DNA from: Argentina anserina
Lineage: Eukaryota; Streptophyta; Magnoliopsida; Rosales; Rosaceae
Assembly: GCF_933775445.1 (NCBI RefSeq)
Contig: NC_065878.1
Coordinates: 21,712,395 to 21,776,394 of the forward strand
Length of the DNA stretch: 64,000 nt
Direction of reading: 5' to 3'
Under the pieces are notes generated by a model. The model made no database searches. It was not told the DNA's origin and worked only from the letters and a program-made list of their open reading frames with translations. This document shows positions 54,114-64,000 of this stretch, piece by piece. The position numbers were made by a program, and so were the translations under genes. Every line of letters starts with the position of its first letter. The stretch's first letter is position 1.

Positions 54114-54500
54114 TTTTTCACCGGAAAAATCAAAGCCTGAAAAAACTAACCGTGTGCACTGAGAGTGTCGAAGTGGCTTAGTGGGGTTGGTTTATATAGG
54201 GAAAGGTTGAGGTGATTATTCAACGGCTGTGATTGCTTTCTGGCCCATCACGGGCTGCTTGCTTCTTCCACGTGGAGAATACGAGAAGGAATATGCGGGT
54301 ACCCGCGCGTTGCCCAAGAAATTAAAATGGACTAAAGGGCGTAGTTAAACGGGCCGGACTGTAGTAAAAGCCCAATAGCAATGAACCCGACCCGAGAGTC
54401 GCTGGCTTCAGTAAGGTCGACCTAATTAGAAGCAGAGGGTTTTATCTAGGGTTTTAGAAGAGGCTGCAGTAGAGGAGCGAAGGTAGAGTCTCACATATCT
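54114..54500. promoter_or_regulatory. Shared upstream region of enolase (minus) and EBP2 (plus)
   Basis: The enolase side has a TATA box (complement of TTTATATAGG, 54191-54200) about 80 bp before its ATG. The EBP2 side has a telo-box-like TAGGGTTTTAG near 54448-54458, typical of ribosome-biogenesis genes. Between them are GGGCC/GCCCA words (about 54350-54375). The two transcription starts are probably only about 250-300 bp apart. Confidence 0.6.
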
Positions 54501-54935
54501 CACTTATTCTCAGTTTCTGAATTACTTAATTGTTAGTCTGAATATAAAGCTTTCTGGGTTCATTGTTATCATTATGGTTTCATTTTGGCTGCATAGTAAA
54601 TCTAGCTGTTTGGGTTAAGCTGCCCAGAGATTTAGGTGCAATAGAATGAAGAGCTGATGTGTAATCTCAATTGGGTTTTCTTTGTTTAGTATTGAGTTGA
54701 TGTTATTTGGTTGATTTGATTGTGTTGAGCTAGAATTGGCTGAAATGGTTTGGGTTCTATAATGCTTTTTTGTATGCTGAGATTAAAGTGTGTAGCTTTT
54801 TTTTTAACTTAATCTTTGGTATCTAGATTCTGTTTTACAATTTGAACTGTTGGGTTGTGGTTTTTCTCGTGGTGGTTTGATGATTTTGATGGAGATGGAA
54901 TTGTGTTTTCTTGTTTGTTTTGATAGAATTAAGAG

Positions 54936-55838
54936 ATGGCTGTATCTAAGAAAGAATCGATGATGGTTAATGAGGAGGAGCTGGAAGACGATAGCGATAT
55001 GGGGGAAGATTTGTCTGATTCGGAATTGGAGCAAGAATCGGAAGAGGAATCTGAAGAGGAAGGAGATGTGAGATTGGCCGAACCCTCCCAGAATGCTACA
55101 TACAACAAAGATGGTCTGTTAGAGAAGCTTGCAGATATGAGCTGGCCCGAGAATGCTAAGTGGATAGACAAGCTTACGTTGGATATTGAGCAAGAGCAGC
55201 CGGTGGATGTGAATGATGACCTGACAAGGGAGCTTGCGTTTTATACACAGGCTCTGAATGGGACGAGGATGGCCTTTGAGAAGCTTCAGTCAATGGGGCT
55301 TCCGTTTCTGAGGCCTGAGGATTACTATGCGGAAATGGTTAAGTCGGATTCCCACATGGAGAAAGTGAAGAGCCGGCTTTTGGTGGAGAAAAAGAATATG
55401 GAGGAGGCTGAGGAGAGAAGGAAGGCCAGAGAGGCCAAGAAATTATCTAAAGAGATTCAGAACCAGAAGTTGAAGGAGAGAGCTAAGCAGAAAAAGGAGT
55501 CTATTGAGTCTGTGAAGAAGTGGAGGAAGCAGAGGCAGCAAAGTGGGTTTGCTGGGGGTGACAAGGGAAGTGAGCTGGATTCGGCCTTTGAAGATGGGAA
55601 ACCATTTGAGAAGTCAGGTAATAAGAGGTCTGGTGTAGCGCCCGGAGATCGGTCAGGAGGGAAAGGAAAATATGCTGGAAAGGGCAAGAAGCCAAAGAAG
55701 AGAGAAATCAAGGATTCCAAGTTTGGATTTGGAGGAAGGAAAGGTTCAAGGAAGCAAAATGTTGCTGAAAGCACCAACGATTTGAGAAGCTTCAATAAAG
55801 AAGATGGTTTTTCAAAAAATAAGAAAAGGAAGATGTGA
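54936..55838 (+). CDS. EBP2: EBP2 rRNA-processing protein
   Basis: Nucleolar factor for 60S subunit assembly and pre-rRNA processing. One coding exon of 300 residues. The N-terminal part is very acidic (about 10-45), the central conserved EBP2 core includes DMSWPENAKWIDKLTLD, TRELAFYTQALNGTRMAF and RPEDYYAEMVKSDSHMEKVKSRLL (about 65-150), then a charged coiled-coil-like stretch (EAEERRKAREAKKLSKE) and a basic Gly/Lys-rich tail ending in KKRKM, fitting nucleolar targeting. A likely 5' UTR intron lies between about 54482 (AGGTAGAG) and 54926 (GATAG). Divergent from enolase. Full length for the family. Confidence 0.94.
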   Translation: MAVSKKESMMVNEEELEDDSDMGEDLSDSELEQESEEESEEEGDVRLAEPSQNATYNKDGLLEKLADMSWPENAKWIDKLTLDIEQEQPVDVNDDLTRELAFYTQALNGTRMAFEKLQSMGLPFLRPEDYYAEMVKSDSHMEKVKSRLLVEKKNMEEAEERRKAREAKKLSKEIQNQKLKERAKQKKESIESVKKWRKQRQQSGFAGGDKGSELDSAFEDGKPFEKSGNKRSGVAPGDRSGGKGKYAGKGKKPKKREIKDSKFGFGGRKGSRKQNVAESTNDLRSFNKEDGFSKNKKRKM

Positions 55839-56732
55839 TGTGCAACTCTATGATTTTGTGGTTTTTTGTTTCTCTTGATGGCAAGCACTTGCCCTTGTAG
55901 CCTATTCATTTTGTTTGTGATTCTAATACTAGTGAACTTGTATGGTCTTCGGTGCTTTATAATACATTATTGTTGTTTAACTAGTGTCAGAGTCATATTG
56001 ATGCTGCCGGAAGTTATATTCTCTTTCTGATGAAGCCAAGTTCATTTGCTTTCTTGTCATTTTTCGATATCATCTATCTTTGCAAACAAGCTCGTTTCTC
56101 ATTGCTTTCTACTCCTACAATGGTTGGACTGTGCAAGACTGCAAGTAGTTGATATTGGAATGAATCGTTTCAGTGCTAATCTGCTTCATCTATATTTGGC
56201 TAATCAAGTTCAATACTTTAATCATTGCTTAAACTCTACCAATGCAAGAACGGCAAAATCATTCGGATATAGCTATCATTCGTCTCTTTTCTGATTTTGA
56301 ATCATTATCACCAGAATTGAATGAAATAAAAGCATCAGACAAACTCTGATTTCTGCTATGTCAATTCACTTATGTGATGTAATATGGTGTGCTGGGAAAG
56401 TTCCATGTGAGGTTCTTAGGAAGACTTTGAATTTAAAAAGATGAAAAAGAAAGCGAGTGACAATGAGTTGGGAGTTTCCTCCCAATTGCAATTGATTTAT
56501 CCAATCAATAATGTACCAAGCATATACAACATGTCGTTTTCCCTAGAGGCTATAGCTTTCACACCTTTGCACCTCTCCTCCCTTATAAGGAGCTTCTTGC
56601 CTACACTTCTTTCAACCACCAAGCTATTTAAGTAGCTCCTTTTCGTTTTTCAAATCACACCAATCTTCTTCTTCTATTCTTCATCAACAACAGCTAACAG
56701 CTTTACAAGATACTCTCCCAGTCTCTACAACC
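55839..56732. other. Spacer between EBP2 and the DUF761 gene
   Basis: 3' flank of EBP2 followed by AT-rich sequence. CTATTTAAGT near 56624 may act as TATA box for the next gene. No gene seen. Confidence 0.4.
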
Positions 56733-57161
56733 ATGTTGGTTTCCACACTGGACTTGCTCACTCAGGCTGCTTCGAATTCTTTCTACGTTTTCTGCTTCTG
56801 CAATTTGATCATAGTCATGGTCGTCGTGGGCTCCAAACCCGGGTCTTACTTTGATCAGGAAAGTGAACTTCCTCACTCGAAGGTCACCTACACAATTACA
56901 AATGGTAAACAAGTTGATCGTGATGCTAAGTGTGAGCAGAAGGTTACGACCAGTTCATCATTTGTTGTGAGAAATGAAGTTTCAAATGCCAAGAACGAAC
57001 TAGCAATCCGTGACGAAGCTGGACTTGATGATCAGATTGTTGACAGTAAGGAGTGTGATAATGATGATGAGCTGAGAAGAAGAGCTGAAGAATTCATCGA
57101 AAAAGTTAACAGGGGATGGAGAGCAGAATTGCTGAGAACGTCACATTTGATCAATGCCTAA
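56733..57161 (+). CDS. Small DUF761 family protein
   Basis: 142 residues, one exon. An N-terminal hydrophobic segment (FYVFCFCNLIIVMVVVGS, about 17-36) is probably a membrane anchor. A polar middle follows, then the DUF761 motif at the C-terminus (DELRRRAEEFIEKVNRGWRAELL). Such short plant proteins are common, stress- or development-related in places, and of unknown biochemical function. A decayed relative lies 1.7 kb downstream in the same direction. Confidence 0.82.
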   Translation: MLVSTLDLLTQAASNSFYVFCFCNLIIVMVVVGSKPGSYFDQESELPHSKVTYTITNGKQVDRDAKCEQKVTTSSSFVVRNEVSNAKNELAIRDEAGLDDQIVDSKECDNDDELRRRAEEFIEKVNRGWRAELLRTSHLINA

Positions 57162-58150
57162 AAAGGCCTGCACTTCAGACTTGTAGCAACTTGGTTTTGA
57201 TGATGTAGCTGAAAATTTTGTAATTATAACTCTGATGTGTTTGCTATGTCTCTATCTACTTAAATAAAATTCTAATTCAATCCTCACTTCCTCAGCAAAC
57301 ATAGTTCACCTGTGAAGTTCTTGACCCATGTGCTTAATTATGTTTTGGAGGGTAAATTTTTTTATTGAATGTAAAGCATTTATGACTAACAGAATGTAAG
57401 CAAAGCCTCTTTAGATCATCCAAGTACTATAAACATGTTTTGATTCTCATCTCACATGGAAAAAAAAGGGCAAAAGTGTTTGAAAAGTTACAAAGGGCAT
57501 GCTCCTGTAAGCTGCAGCTTTCTTCATCTTCCATTTAATTTCAGGACCATTTTTCAATTTTAATTTCTTGTCACTTCTCATTTTCATGTAATATGCATGA
57601 TCAAAGAGCCTAGAGTTCAATGTTCAGTGAGGTCACCATTTTAGGAGAACTGTCAATTTGAGGGCCAAGTCAATGTCAATGGCATTGTCTGAACTAAGCT
57701 GGTCAGTCAACCCTCAAGTCTTCTATGATTTGGAGTATTCTGAGTCTCCAAGTCTCTTTCAGCTATTACCTAACCTTGTAGTTAATGGTTGGTAATTATC
57801 TTGAAACTTCTACTAAATATTTGGAGGCTGAGTCAAAGAGACAGCAGACTGGCAGAGAGTATAGGAGAGGCTGAGTAGGATCCATGTGAAGCTTCTTGTT
57901 TGGTGCACTGAACAGTCTGAACTTTGAATTTGATTAATAAAAAAGGCTTGAGGCCCCCTAATACAGTTGGGAGTAAGCTTTTCAATTATAATGTATGTAA
58001 AGTACTAACAAGAACCTATTGTATAGTTTTAAGCATAGCTCTCAAACTCACAACATTATCTCCTCCTTAACTTCTGCTGCCTTAAGCTTCTCACCCACTC
58101 CTCATCTTGATCCATACTGGGGTTTAAATAGAGGCACTCATTCTGATAAT
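57162..58150. other. Intergenic, no gene seen
   Basis: 3' flank of the DUF761 gene and AT-rich spacer. Confidence 0.4.
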
Positions 58151-58152
58151 CT

Positions 58153-58257
<105 letters not shown>

Positions 58258-58414
58258 TTTGTTAACAAAATTTGGTTCTTTCCGTATTCACAACTATGCT
58301 TGATACAACAGTAGGATTTGCTCGAACCAACCTATGAGCACCTTATTGCGTGTCCGTGCGAACTGATTTTGGACACAATCTGGACACGTGAGTATCCAAA
58401 TCGGACACGCACCA

Positions 58415-58690
58415 ACTCATAATAAAAGTGAAAGTGCTTATGGTGAGATTCGAAACTTGGTCATCCAAGGCACTCAACAACTCCTCAACCATTCCAACAG
58501 ATTTAGTTTTTGTTATATTTATGCACACTTTAATATATATATATATAAGTAGAGAAACTCGTGATAAAAATAAAAATGCTTGTAGTGGGATTCGAACTTG
58601 GTTATCCAAGATATTTATCAAGTCCTTAGCCATTCTAACAAGTTATGTTTTCATCATTTTAATGCACACTTTGACATATATATATATCTA
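58415..58690. repeat. Imperfect tandem duplication of about 140 bp
   Basis: Units near 58420-58545 and 58560-58688 share AATAAAA.TG, GATTCGAA.CTTGGT.ATCCAAG, AACA..TT..TTTTT and ATGCACACTTT.A.ATATATATAT. Confidence 0.65.
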
Positions 58691-58798
58691 AAATTCTAAA
58701 TACTTTCAAATTTATAAATTAATTTGTTAAATATATATATTAAAAATAATATTTAATTAACATGTACACCACGTATCCGTGTCTAAAAAAAATTATAT

Positions 58799-59217
58799 AT
58801 GCCGTGTCTACGTATCGAATCGTGTCCGTGCTACTTAGCTTCCAACTCTCTAATCATCTTCTGCTTCTGCAATTTGACCATAGCCATTGTCATCTTGGGC
58901 TCGAAATCCATCTCCTATGATCATGTAGAAAGCGCAATTCACCTCAGAGTGTCTACCAAAAAGCATGATCAGGGAGATGAACATGGTACAAGTGCAAAAC
59001 AAGTCGGTGAGGATAGGCGGCAGGGCAATGCCTCAATGGCTCAATGCAATTCAGTCAAGTATCAAAGGCCAACTATGTAGTTCTCAAATATGGTAATGCC
59101 AATAATGAAACTGAGCTGGTTGATGATGTTGAGCTGAAGACGAGGGTAGAAGAATTTATACAGAAGGTTAATAAAGCATGGAATGCTGAATTTTTAAGAA
59201 CCACATGCGTATTCTAG
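58799..59217 (+). pseudogene. Decayed tandem copy of the DUF761 gene
   Basis: The frame around 58840-58900 gives LASNSLIIFCFCNLTIAIVILGSKS, close to the membrane segment of the gene at 56733. That frame ends in TAG at 59078-59080. The DUF761 motif (VDDVELKTRVEEFIQKVNKAWNAEFLRT) continues in another frame at 59119-59217. A single frameshift separates the halves, and the original N-terminus is also changed. It is a broken duplicate. Confidence 0.8.
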
Positions 59218-59565
59218 GCCAGCAATGTAAAACTACTTCTGTACTGCTGTGTATCGGTGTATGTTGCTAGATTTGGTCTTTAACAAAGATTCTGCCTACT
59301 TGTGAATTATTAATTTGACAATGTTTAATATAAAGATCCTAAAGCAATCTAAACAGCATGTTTGAAATACATACAAGTCCACTGAAATTCGAAAACTCAC
59401 AACCTGAATGCCCTTTCTGCACCAGTTATTTCACAAGTAGGGAGGGTCCTCCGTTAATTCTCTTCTATCCAAAGTTACTACTCTACTTGTTTGCTACTAC
59501 TAATTTAGAACCCTTTATGTCAAATCTCTTGGTCTGGACCTGTTCTTCAACAGACTGTACGTTTG

Positions 59566-60307
59566 TCAGGGTAAATTAACTGCAATACCACAACCCTCGC
59601 GTATCCACTTCTGATAGTAGACTGAGGATTCAGAATGCTGCTCAAACTGCCAAAAGAAAAACATTGTAAGATCATAACTTCTTTTATTTATCTCTTCTTC
59701 ATTGTAAGATCATAACTGTACGTTTGTCAGGGTAATCATTACTATTAAGGTTATGTCATGACTTGCTAATTGCCTAATACATTGTAAGATCATAACTTCT
59801 ATTATTCATCTCTTCTTCATTGCCAAGAGTTTCAACTCATGTAGTCATATAGATGCAAATAAGGCAATTGACTTTGCTCGAAGTCTAAAGAGCTCAGATA
59901 AAGTAATTTAGGAATTACATCCAAAACATATTCGCAATGGTTGAAGTTGCTCAAACTCTTTATAAACACACAAGCGAAGTCTCATATTTTCCCATGTCAT
60001 ATATATATATTCACAAGTCACAACAGTACTCTCAATTCTCCTTTGGAAGAGTACGAAGTACTGAACATTTAGTCCATTCCCTTTCATATCTAATTTAGGT
60101 GTAAATTTAACTTAATTAACTAAAAAGTTGTTGTAGTAATAAACAGAAGTTCTCAAGTTACCTCATAGTCATAGAAGAATTCCTGCATCCATGTCTCACA
60201 GGATCCACCTAGAAAGATGGTACTGTTAGGATTATATGGACGACGAAGAATCTTTGAGCCAATATATTTCTTAACTAGTGCATCCTGAAGTCGAGCAGCA
60301 GGGCCAC
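59566..60307 (-). CDS. Two 3' exons of an unrecognised gene
   Basis: Minus-strand exons 60307-60162 and 59646-59566 join with GT-AG and a kept frame to give about 75 residues ending in a stop. The first reads GGPAARLQDALVKKYIGSKI then LRRPYNPNSTIFLGGSCETW and MQEFFYDYE; the second FEQHSESSVYYQKWIREGCG then IAVNLP. The composition looks like real folded protein. I do not recognise the family. A 5' exon may lie near 61495-61560 (a frame opening MIKITGTVCGGEFSILN with a GTAAGT donor), but its phase does not fit exon 60307, so an exon is missing or the gene is broken. Two MITEs lie in the gap. Confidence 0.5.
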
Positions 60308-60579
60308 CTGATCGATACAAAATGTGTTTACGTGAAAGAAACACTATTGGCGTTAACATGGCCAAATAGAACGTAGCATTAGACTTGTATACCATACATG
60401 CTAGTACACAATATCTCTCATGTAACAAAAAAACAAAATGTGTGTATATATATTAATATATATAACAAGAAACTGTTCTGCGTGAAGAAGAAGAAAATCA
60501 AAAGACAACATTAGGTTGCTTATGAAAATAGAGATTAGAGAGATGATACAATATAATTTTCAAGCCGGCATATACAAGC

Positions 60580-60582
<3 letters not shown>

Positions 60583-60615
<33 letters not shown>

Positions 60616-60620
60616 TTTTC
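60583..60620. repeat. (TA)n and T-run beside MITE B
   Basis: TA dinucleotides followed by a run of T directly left of the foldback element. Confidence 0.8.
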
Positions 60621-60626
60621 TCAAAT

Positions 60627-61008
60627 GCGGAGGTCCGCACCAATGATTTTGGTGCAGATTTCCATCTTTTTACCACTTTCTGATCGAATTTTCTCATCTT
60701 CACCGTCTAGTATCTAGATAATATTGTGTAGATCATCTCTGCAAATTTTCAGCCAATTTGGTAATCGTTAAGGCCCTCAAAATCGAATAACAAATGGACG
60801 GACCGAATTCTGGCGAACCGTTACCGTTCATATTTTTAACAGAAAAACGCAATTTTGAGGGCCTTAACGATTATCAAATTGGCTGAAATTTTGCAGAGAT
60901 GATCTACACAATATTATTTAGATACTAGACGGTAGAGATGAGAAAATATGATCAAAAAGTGGTAAAAAGATAGAAATCCGCACCAAAATCTTGGTGCGGA
61001 CCTCCGCA
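60627..61008. mobile_element. Foldback MITE, family B
   Basis: Long inverted arms: left GCGGAGGTCCGCACCAATG.., right inverse of CTTGGTGCGGACCTCCGC. The arms match over about 160 bp, including CATCTTTTTACCACTTT, ACTAGACGG and CGTTAAGGCCCTCAAAATCG/TTGAGGGCCTTAACGATTA, with a short centre near 60790-60850. Non-coding. Target duplication unclear. Confidence 0.85.
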
Positions 61009-61023
61009 GCCAAGAAGGGCTGT

Positions 61024-61448
61024 ATATACAGTACCAATCCAGAGTGAAGCTTTACTCTGAAATTACGGAGTGAAGTTCCAATTTTGGCACACTTTTCGGT
61101 CAAATGTTTTCACCATAAACGATTCAATATTTAGGTATGTTATTCAAGATCATCTCTACAAAGTTTCATCCAATTTGACAATAGTTTGAGCTTTCAAAAT
61201 TGAGATTTACACGAACGGTTCACGTTGAACAGTTTTAATTCATTCATTGATTTAATCTAATTTCAATACCTTAACGATGTCTGAATTAGATGAAATTTTG
61301 TAGAGATGATCTTGAATAACATACATAAATATTGAATCGCTTATGGTGAAAAAATTTGACCGAAAAGTGTGTTAAAATTGGAACTTCACTCTGTAATTCC
61401 AGAGTGAAGCTTCATTCTGTAATTCCAGAGAAGCTTCATTCTGGATAA

Positions 61449-61457
<9 letters not shown>
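61024..61457. mobile_element. Foldback MITE, family A, copy 2
   Basis: Same family as 14561-14917, sharing GTGAAGTTCCAATTTTGGCA, CACTTTTCGGTCAAAT and CGGTTCACGTTGAA blocks. This copy is longer: the ends carry extra CCAGAGTGAAGC..TCTGTAATTC units, tandemly repeated on the right side. It abuts a (TA)n run at 61453-61482. Confidence 0.87.
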
Positions 61458-61482
<25 letters not shown>

Positions 61483-61485
<3 letters not shown>

Positions 61486-62020
61486 CAGAAACTTACTGAT
61501 CTCTTGTGGCTGTAATGTTCAAGATACTAAACTCTCCTCCACACACCGTCCCGGTAATCTTAATCATTGATTAGCTTAAACATCAACTCAATTGTTATGT
61601 GCAGTTTCTGAGATAGAGAGTAAGAGAGCGAGACAGAAGCAGAGTTCGGCATTTCTAAATCACTCGTGTGCGTATAACAAAGCAACATCTACTCAAATTC
61701 CAACTTTCAGAAACCATGAACTCGATGTGATGATACAAATGACTAAACATGTTTGATACATCATACATCTAAGAATTGCTACAGAGTACAAGACTAGAAA
61801 TACTAGAATACGAAACCAGCCACATAATAAGCCTCATGATCAAGAGACTAAAATAATACCTACTGAGAATGTTCCTGGTTAAAACAACAACAAGAGGTTA
61901 AGCCTAGTTTGTCCTTCACGAATAGACGTCAGACAGAGGTTGAGTGAGCCTAGATGTTACCAAGTCTGAAGAAAACTATTCAGGACAACAAATCACACAA
62001 GGAGACCGCGGAAATCATGA
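61483..62020. other. Spacer, possible orphan 5' exon and 3' flank of AHL gene
   Basis: See the orphan-exon entry for the candidate at about 61495-61560. The rest probably includes the 3' UTR of the AHL gene. Confidence 0.35.
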
Positions 62021-63470
62021 TCAACAAGAAACTTCACAGTTCGATTGGCCAGAGCCTTTGGAGTCTTCTTCTGCTACCAATGAGTTATTCTCAGGAGTTG
62101 AATTCTTAAAGTTCTGATGCATTGGGTGGCTTAGCGAATTTGAATTGTCTCCGTGGAAGGAAGTAGTCATCATGATGGGTTTTAATCCACTGTAACCCTT
62201 TATTTCTTCACCAGTCACAGAGTTGACAATGATGGGGACAATTGGTGACGATCCTGATTCGATTCTCTGCTTCTTGGGCTTGTGTTCCTGCTGGTGACCT
62301 GGTAGAAAACTTCCTACCACAACCTGATTTATCAGGAAAACAGAATATTAGATTATTCGATGAAGCTCAGCAAAATAAACTTTCAACATGTTCCTCAGAG
62401 CATGTTACCTGCACAGGTCCTGCAGCTATCAATAGCCCAGCCAGTCCTCCCCCAACAACTCTACCGTCTGGACCTGCCAAAGACACGCTCATGCCACCTG
62501 ACCTGCTCTTTGTTCCTGCATTCTCAGTTGGCATATATGATCCAGACAATGAAAGTATCTCAAATCGGCCCTGCAATCAACAATTCAAGAAAATCATGTC
62601 ACCGTAGTCAAAATCTTAAAAGTTAACATAGGGTTGGCACCATCATACACAAGTCATTTATTAATACAGTGAGATGCAGATGCAGTAATTGTGCCAGAGT
62701 TGATCCACTATTCACAGTAACGTTGATATCTCCCATTTACTATACAAAAAAATCTAAATAGAGAAACAATACTATATGCACAACAGTAAAGATAAGAGCA
62801 GAGAGTACTTTGCAACTAAGAAATTCATATTATGCAGTAACTTCATATGTTAGTCACGCTACAGTACCAGAGGGCAGAAGGCCATACCTCATAAGTTAAG
62901 GTACCTCCAGAAGTACTGGGCTGTCGAAGGGTGACATTTGAAATGGTACCATTTGCAGAAAGTATGCAAATCGCACGAGATCCTTGTTGAGAGAATGTCA
63001 TGATCTTCATAGTAACATCCTGCATAGACCAAAAGTTACATCAGGAATCGAGTACAGAACAGATCATATCAGTAAATATTTAACTTATGCTTAAGAATTT
63101 TGAAATATTGGACCTGATTAAATTTCCTATCTATTTTCTTTTTGCTTGTAATTGTAATCTAAGAAAACAAAGATTATAATTTGCATATTAGATTAAAGTC
63201 TCTGATTCATAGATCTTCTATCTGAGGTAAAGTGAAAAAAACAAATCGGTACATTTTGAGAGTAATTTGATGTGATAATGCATCTTATCATCGTCGGTAC
63301 AACATAAAAGATCCCTAAACATAAGAACTAGTAAGGCCTCTTATAGTTAAGTTATTGTTGATTGACATGAAAAATAGTCACATGGCTTTTTTCAGTGCAT
63401 ACCTCGCCAGTATTGACAGTAAGGATATGAGGTGTAAAATTAGCACCAACAGAGTATGCAAGTTTCTCGC
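62021..63470 (-). CDS. AT-hook motif nuclear-localised (AHL) protein, 5' part outside window
   Basis: DNA-binding chromatin protein of the plant AHL family. Four 3' exons on the minus strand: 63470-63403, 63019-62888, 62570-62409, 62323-62021, GT-AG and in phase. They encode most of the PPC (DUF296) domain: EKLAYSVGANFTPHILTVNTGE, DVTMKIMTFSQQGSRAICIL..NVTLRQPS, GRFEILSLSGSYMP..SGGMSVSLAGPDGRVVGGGLAGLLIAAGPVQV, then VVVGSFLPG and a polar C-terminal tail. The AT-hook exon (KRGRPRK type) is not seen up to 64000 and should lie beyond the edge. PPC mediates trimer formation and partner binding. The stretch 63471-64000 is probably intron. Confidence 0.92.
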
Positions 63471-64000
63471 CTGCAAACAGAGAAAGGAGGGAGAAAGAAA
63501 ATCAAACACATCCTCAAATGAAATTATCGTTCAAATTGGAATCAGATAATCTGGCACAGTAATTCACTGTTAAATCTCAAAATGCTTCAAAAAGTACTCG
63601 AAATACAATTAGAAAGACGCCAGTATATGAACAAAGCCCAGAAATTGTTGCTCAGTTCATCATCAGTAGTCAGAGACAAATCCAAACCAATTCAATGAAC
63701 TTGAGAAGACAACGTTAAGAAATGAGCAAACACAAAGCAATAATAAAGATCACATTTTTTTGCCTCGAAGCCATTTAGAAACTGTATACTAACTGGACTT
63801 CCCGTAGTTGGTAGTCCCAGGAGACAGTAATTTTCAATCCAATGGTTCCAAAACTGTAAATTATCAGTCAGTATTAAAATCAAAATTTATAGATCTAAAC
63901 CAGGTAAGACGGAGTACCAACTATTCTTGGCAACTTGTAGAGTCCTTCCCCACTAAAATGTCTTTCTATCTAATCTCCCACAATTAACATACATAATCAC

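Noticed and set aside
55457..55909. 150-codon minus-strand frame
   Set aside because: Antisense shadow of the EBP2 gene; Phe/Ser/Pro-rich output mirrors the Lys/Gly-rich sense strand.
61495..61560. Candidate first exon for the orphan gene
   Set aside because: It leaves two bases over while the next exon needs one, so joining gives early stops; kept only as a note.

Overview
The window is nuclear DNA from a flowering plant. The genes have many short introns with plant-type splice sites, AT-rich introns and spacers, telo-box and TGGGCY promoter elements, and plant-only families (DUF1442, DUF761, AT-hook/PPC AHL, HIR). The repeats and the Copia 3' end look like those of Rosaceae, but that placement is an inference from memory of such sequences, not something tested here.

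Layout. 0-1 kb: 3'-truncated gene for 40S ribosomal protein S13 (minus). 1-8 kb: gene-poor spacer with a small TRIM-like retroelement. 8.1-11.1 kb: an LRR receptor-like pseudokinase (plus), followed by a higher-order AT-rich minisatellite. 12.7-13.5 kb: DUF1442 protein (minus). 14.5-21.2 kb: transposon cluster with a foldback MITE, a 4.9-kb hAT element that has a perfect 8-bp target duplication and one premature stop in its transposase, and a Mutator-type MITE. 22.7-29.3 kb: a 6.6-kb Ty1/copia element (minus) with identical 184-bp LTRs, a 5-bp target duplication, a badly decayed pol and a GC-rich leader. 31.9-33.8 kb: hypersensitive-induced-reaction (HIR) protein (plus). 34.7-36 kb: decayed DUF4283-type retroelement ORF. 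40.8-43.1 kb: intronless domesticated hAT-transposase gene (minus). 46.2-49.2 kb: nucleolar-type FKBP (plus), convergent with enolase at 49.9-54.1 kb (minus), which carries a 1.2-kb hAT-type non-autonomous element in one intron. 54.9-55.8 kb: EBP2 ribosome-biogenesis protein (plus), divergent from enolase. 56.7-59.2 kb: a DUF761 gene and a decayed tandem copy. 59.6-60.3 kb: two orphan exons of an unrecognised gene (minus), beside two adjacent foldback MITEs. 62.0-63.5 kb: 3' exons of an AT-hook (AHL) protein whose 5' part lies beyond the window (minus).

Several genes serve growth and ribosome production (RPS13, EBP2, nucleolar FKBP, enolase); most of these have telo-box or TGGGCY-like promoter words. 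The rest of the window is mainly transposon history. I found no clear new multi-gene system. The most interesting items are the nearly intact hAT element, the Copia element with identical LTRs and dead genes plus its unusual GC-rich leader, the two MITE families that share an internal core, and the orphan exons at 59.6-60.3 kb. All exon boundaries were read by eye from splice consensus and reading-frame continuity.
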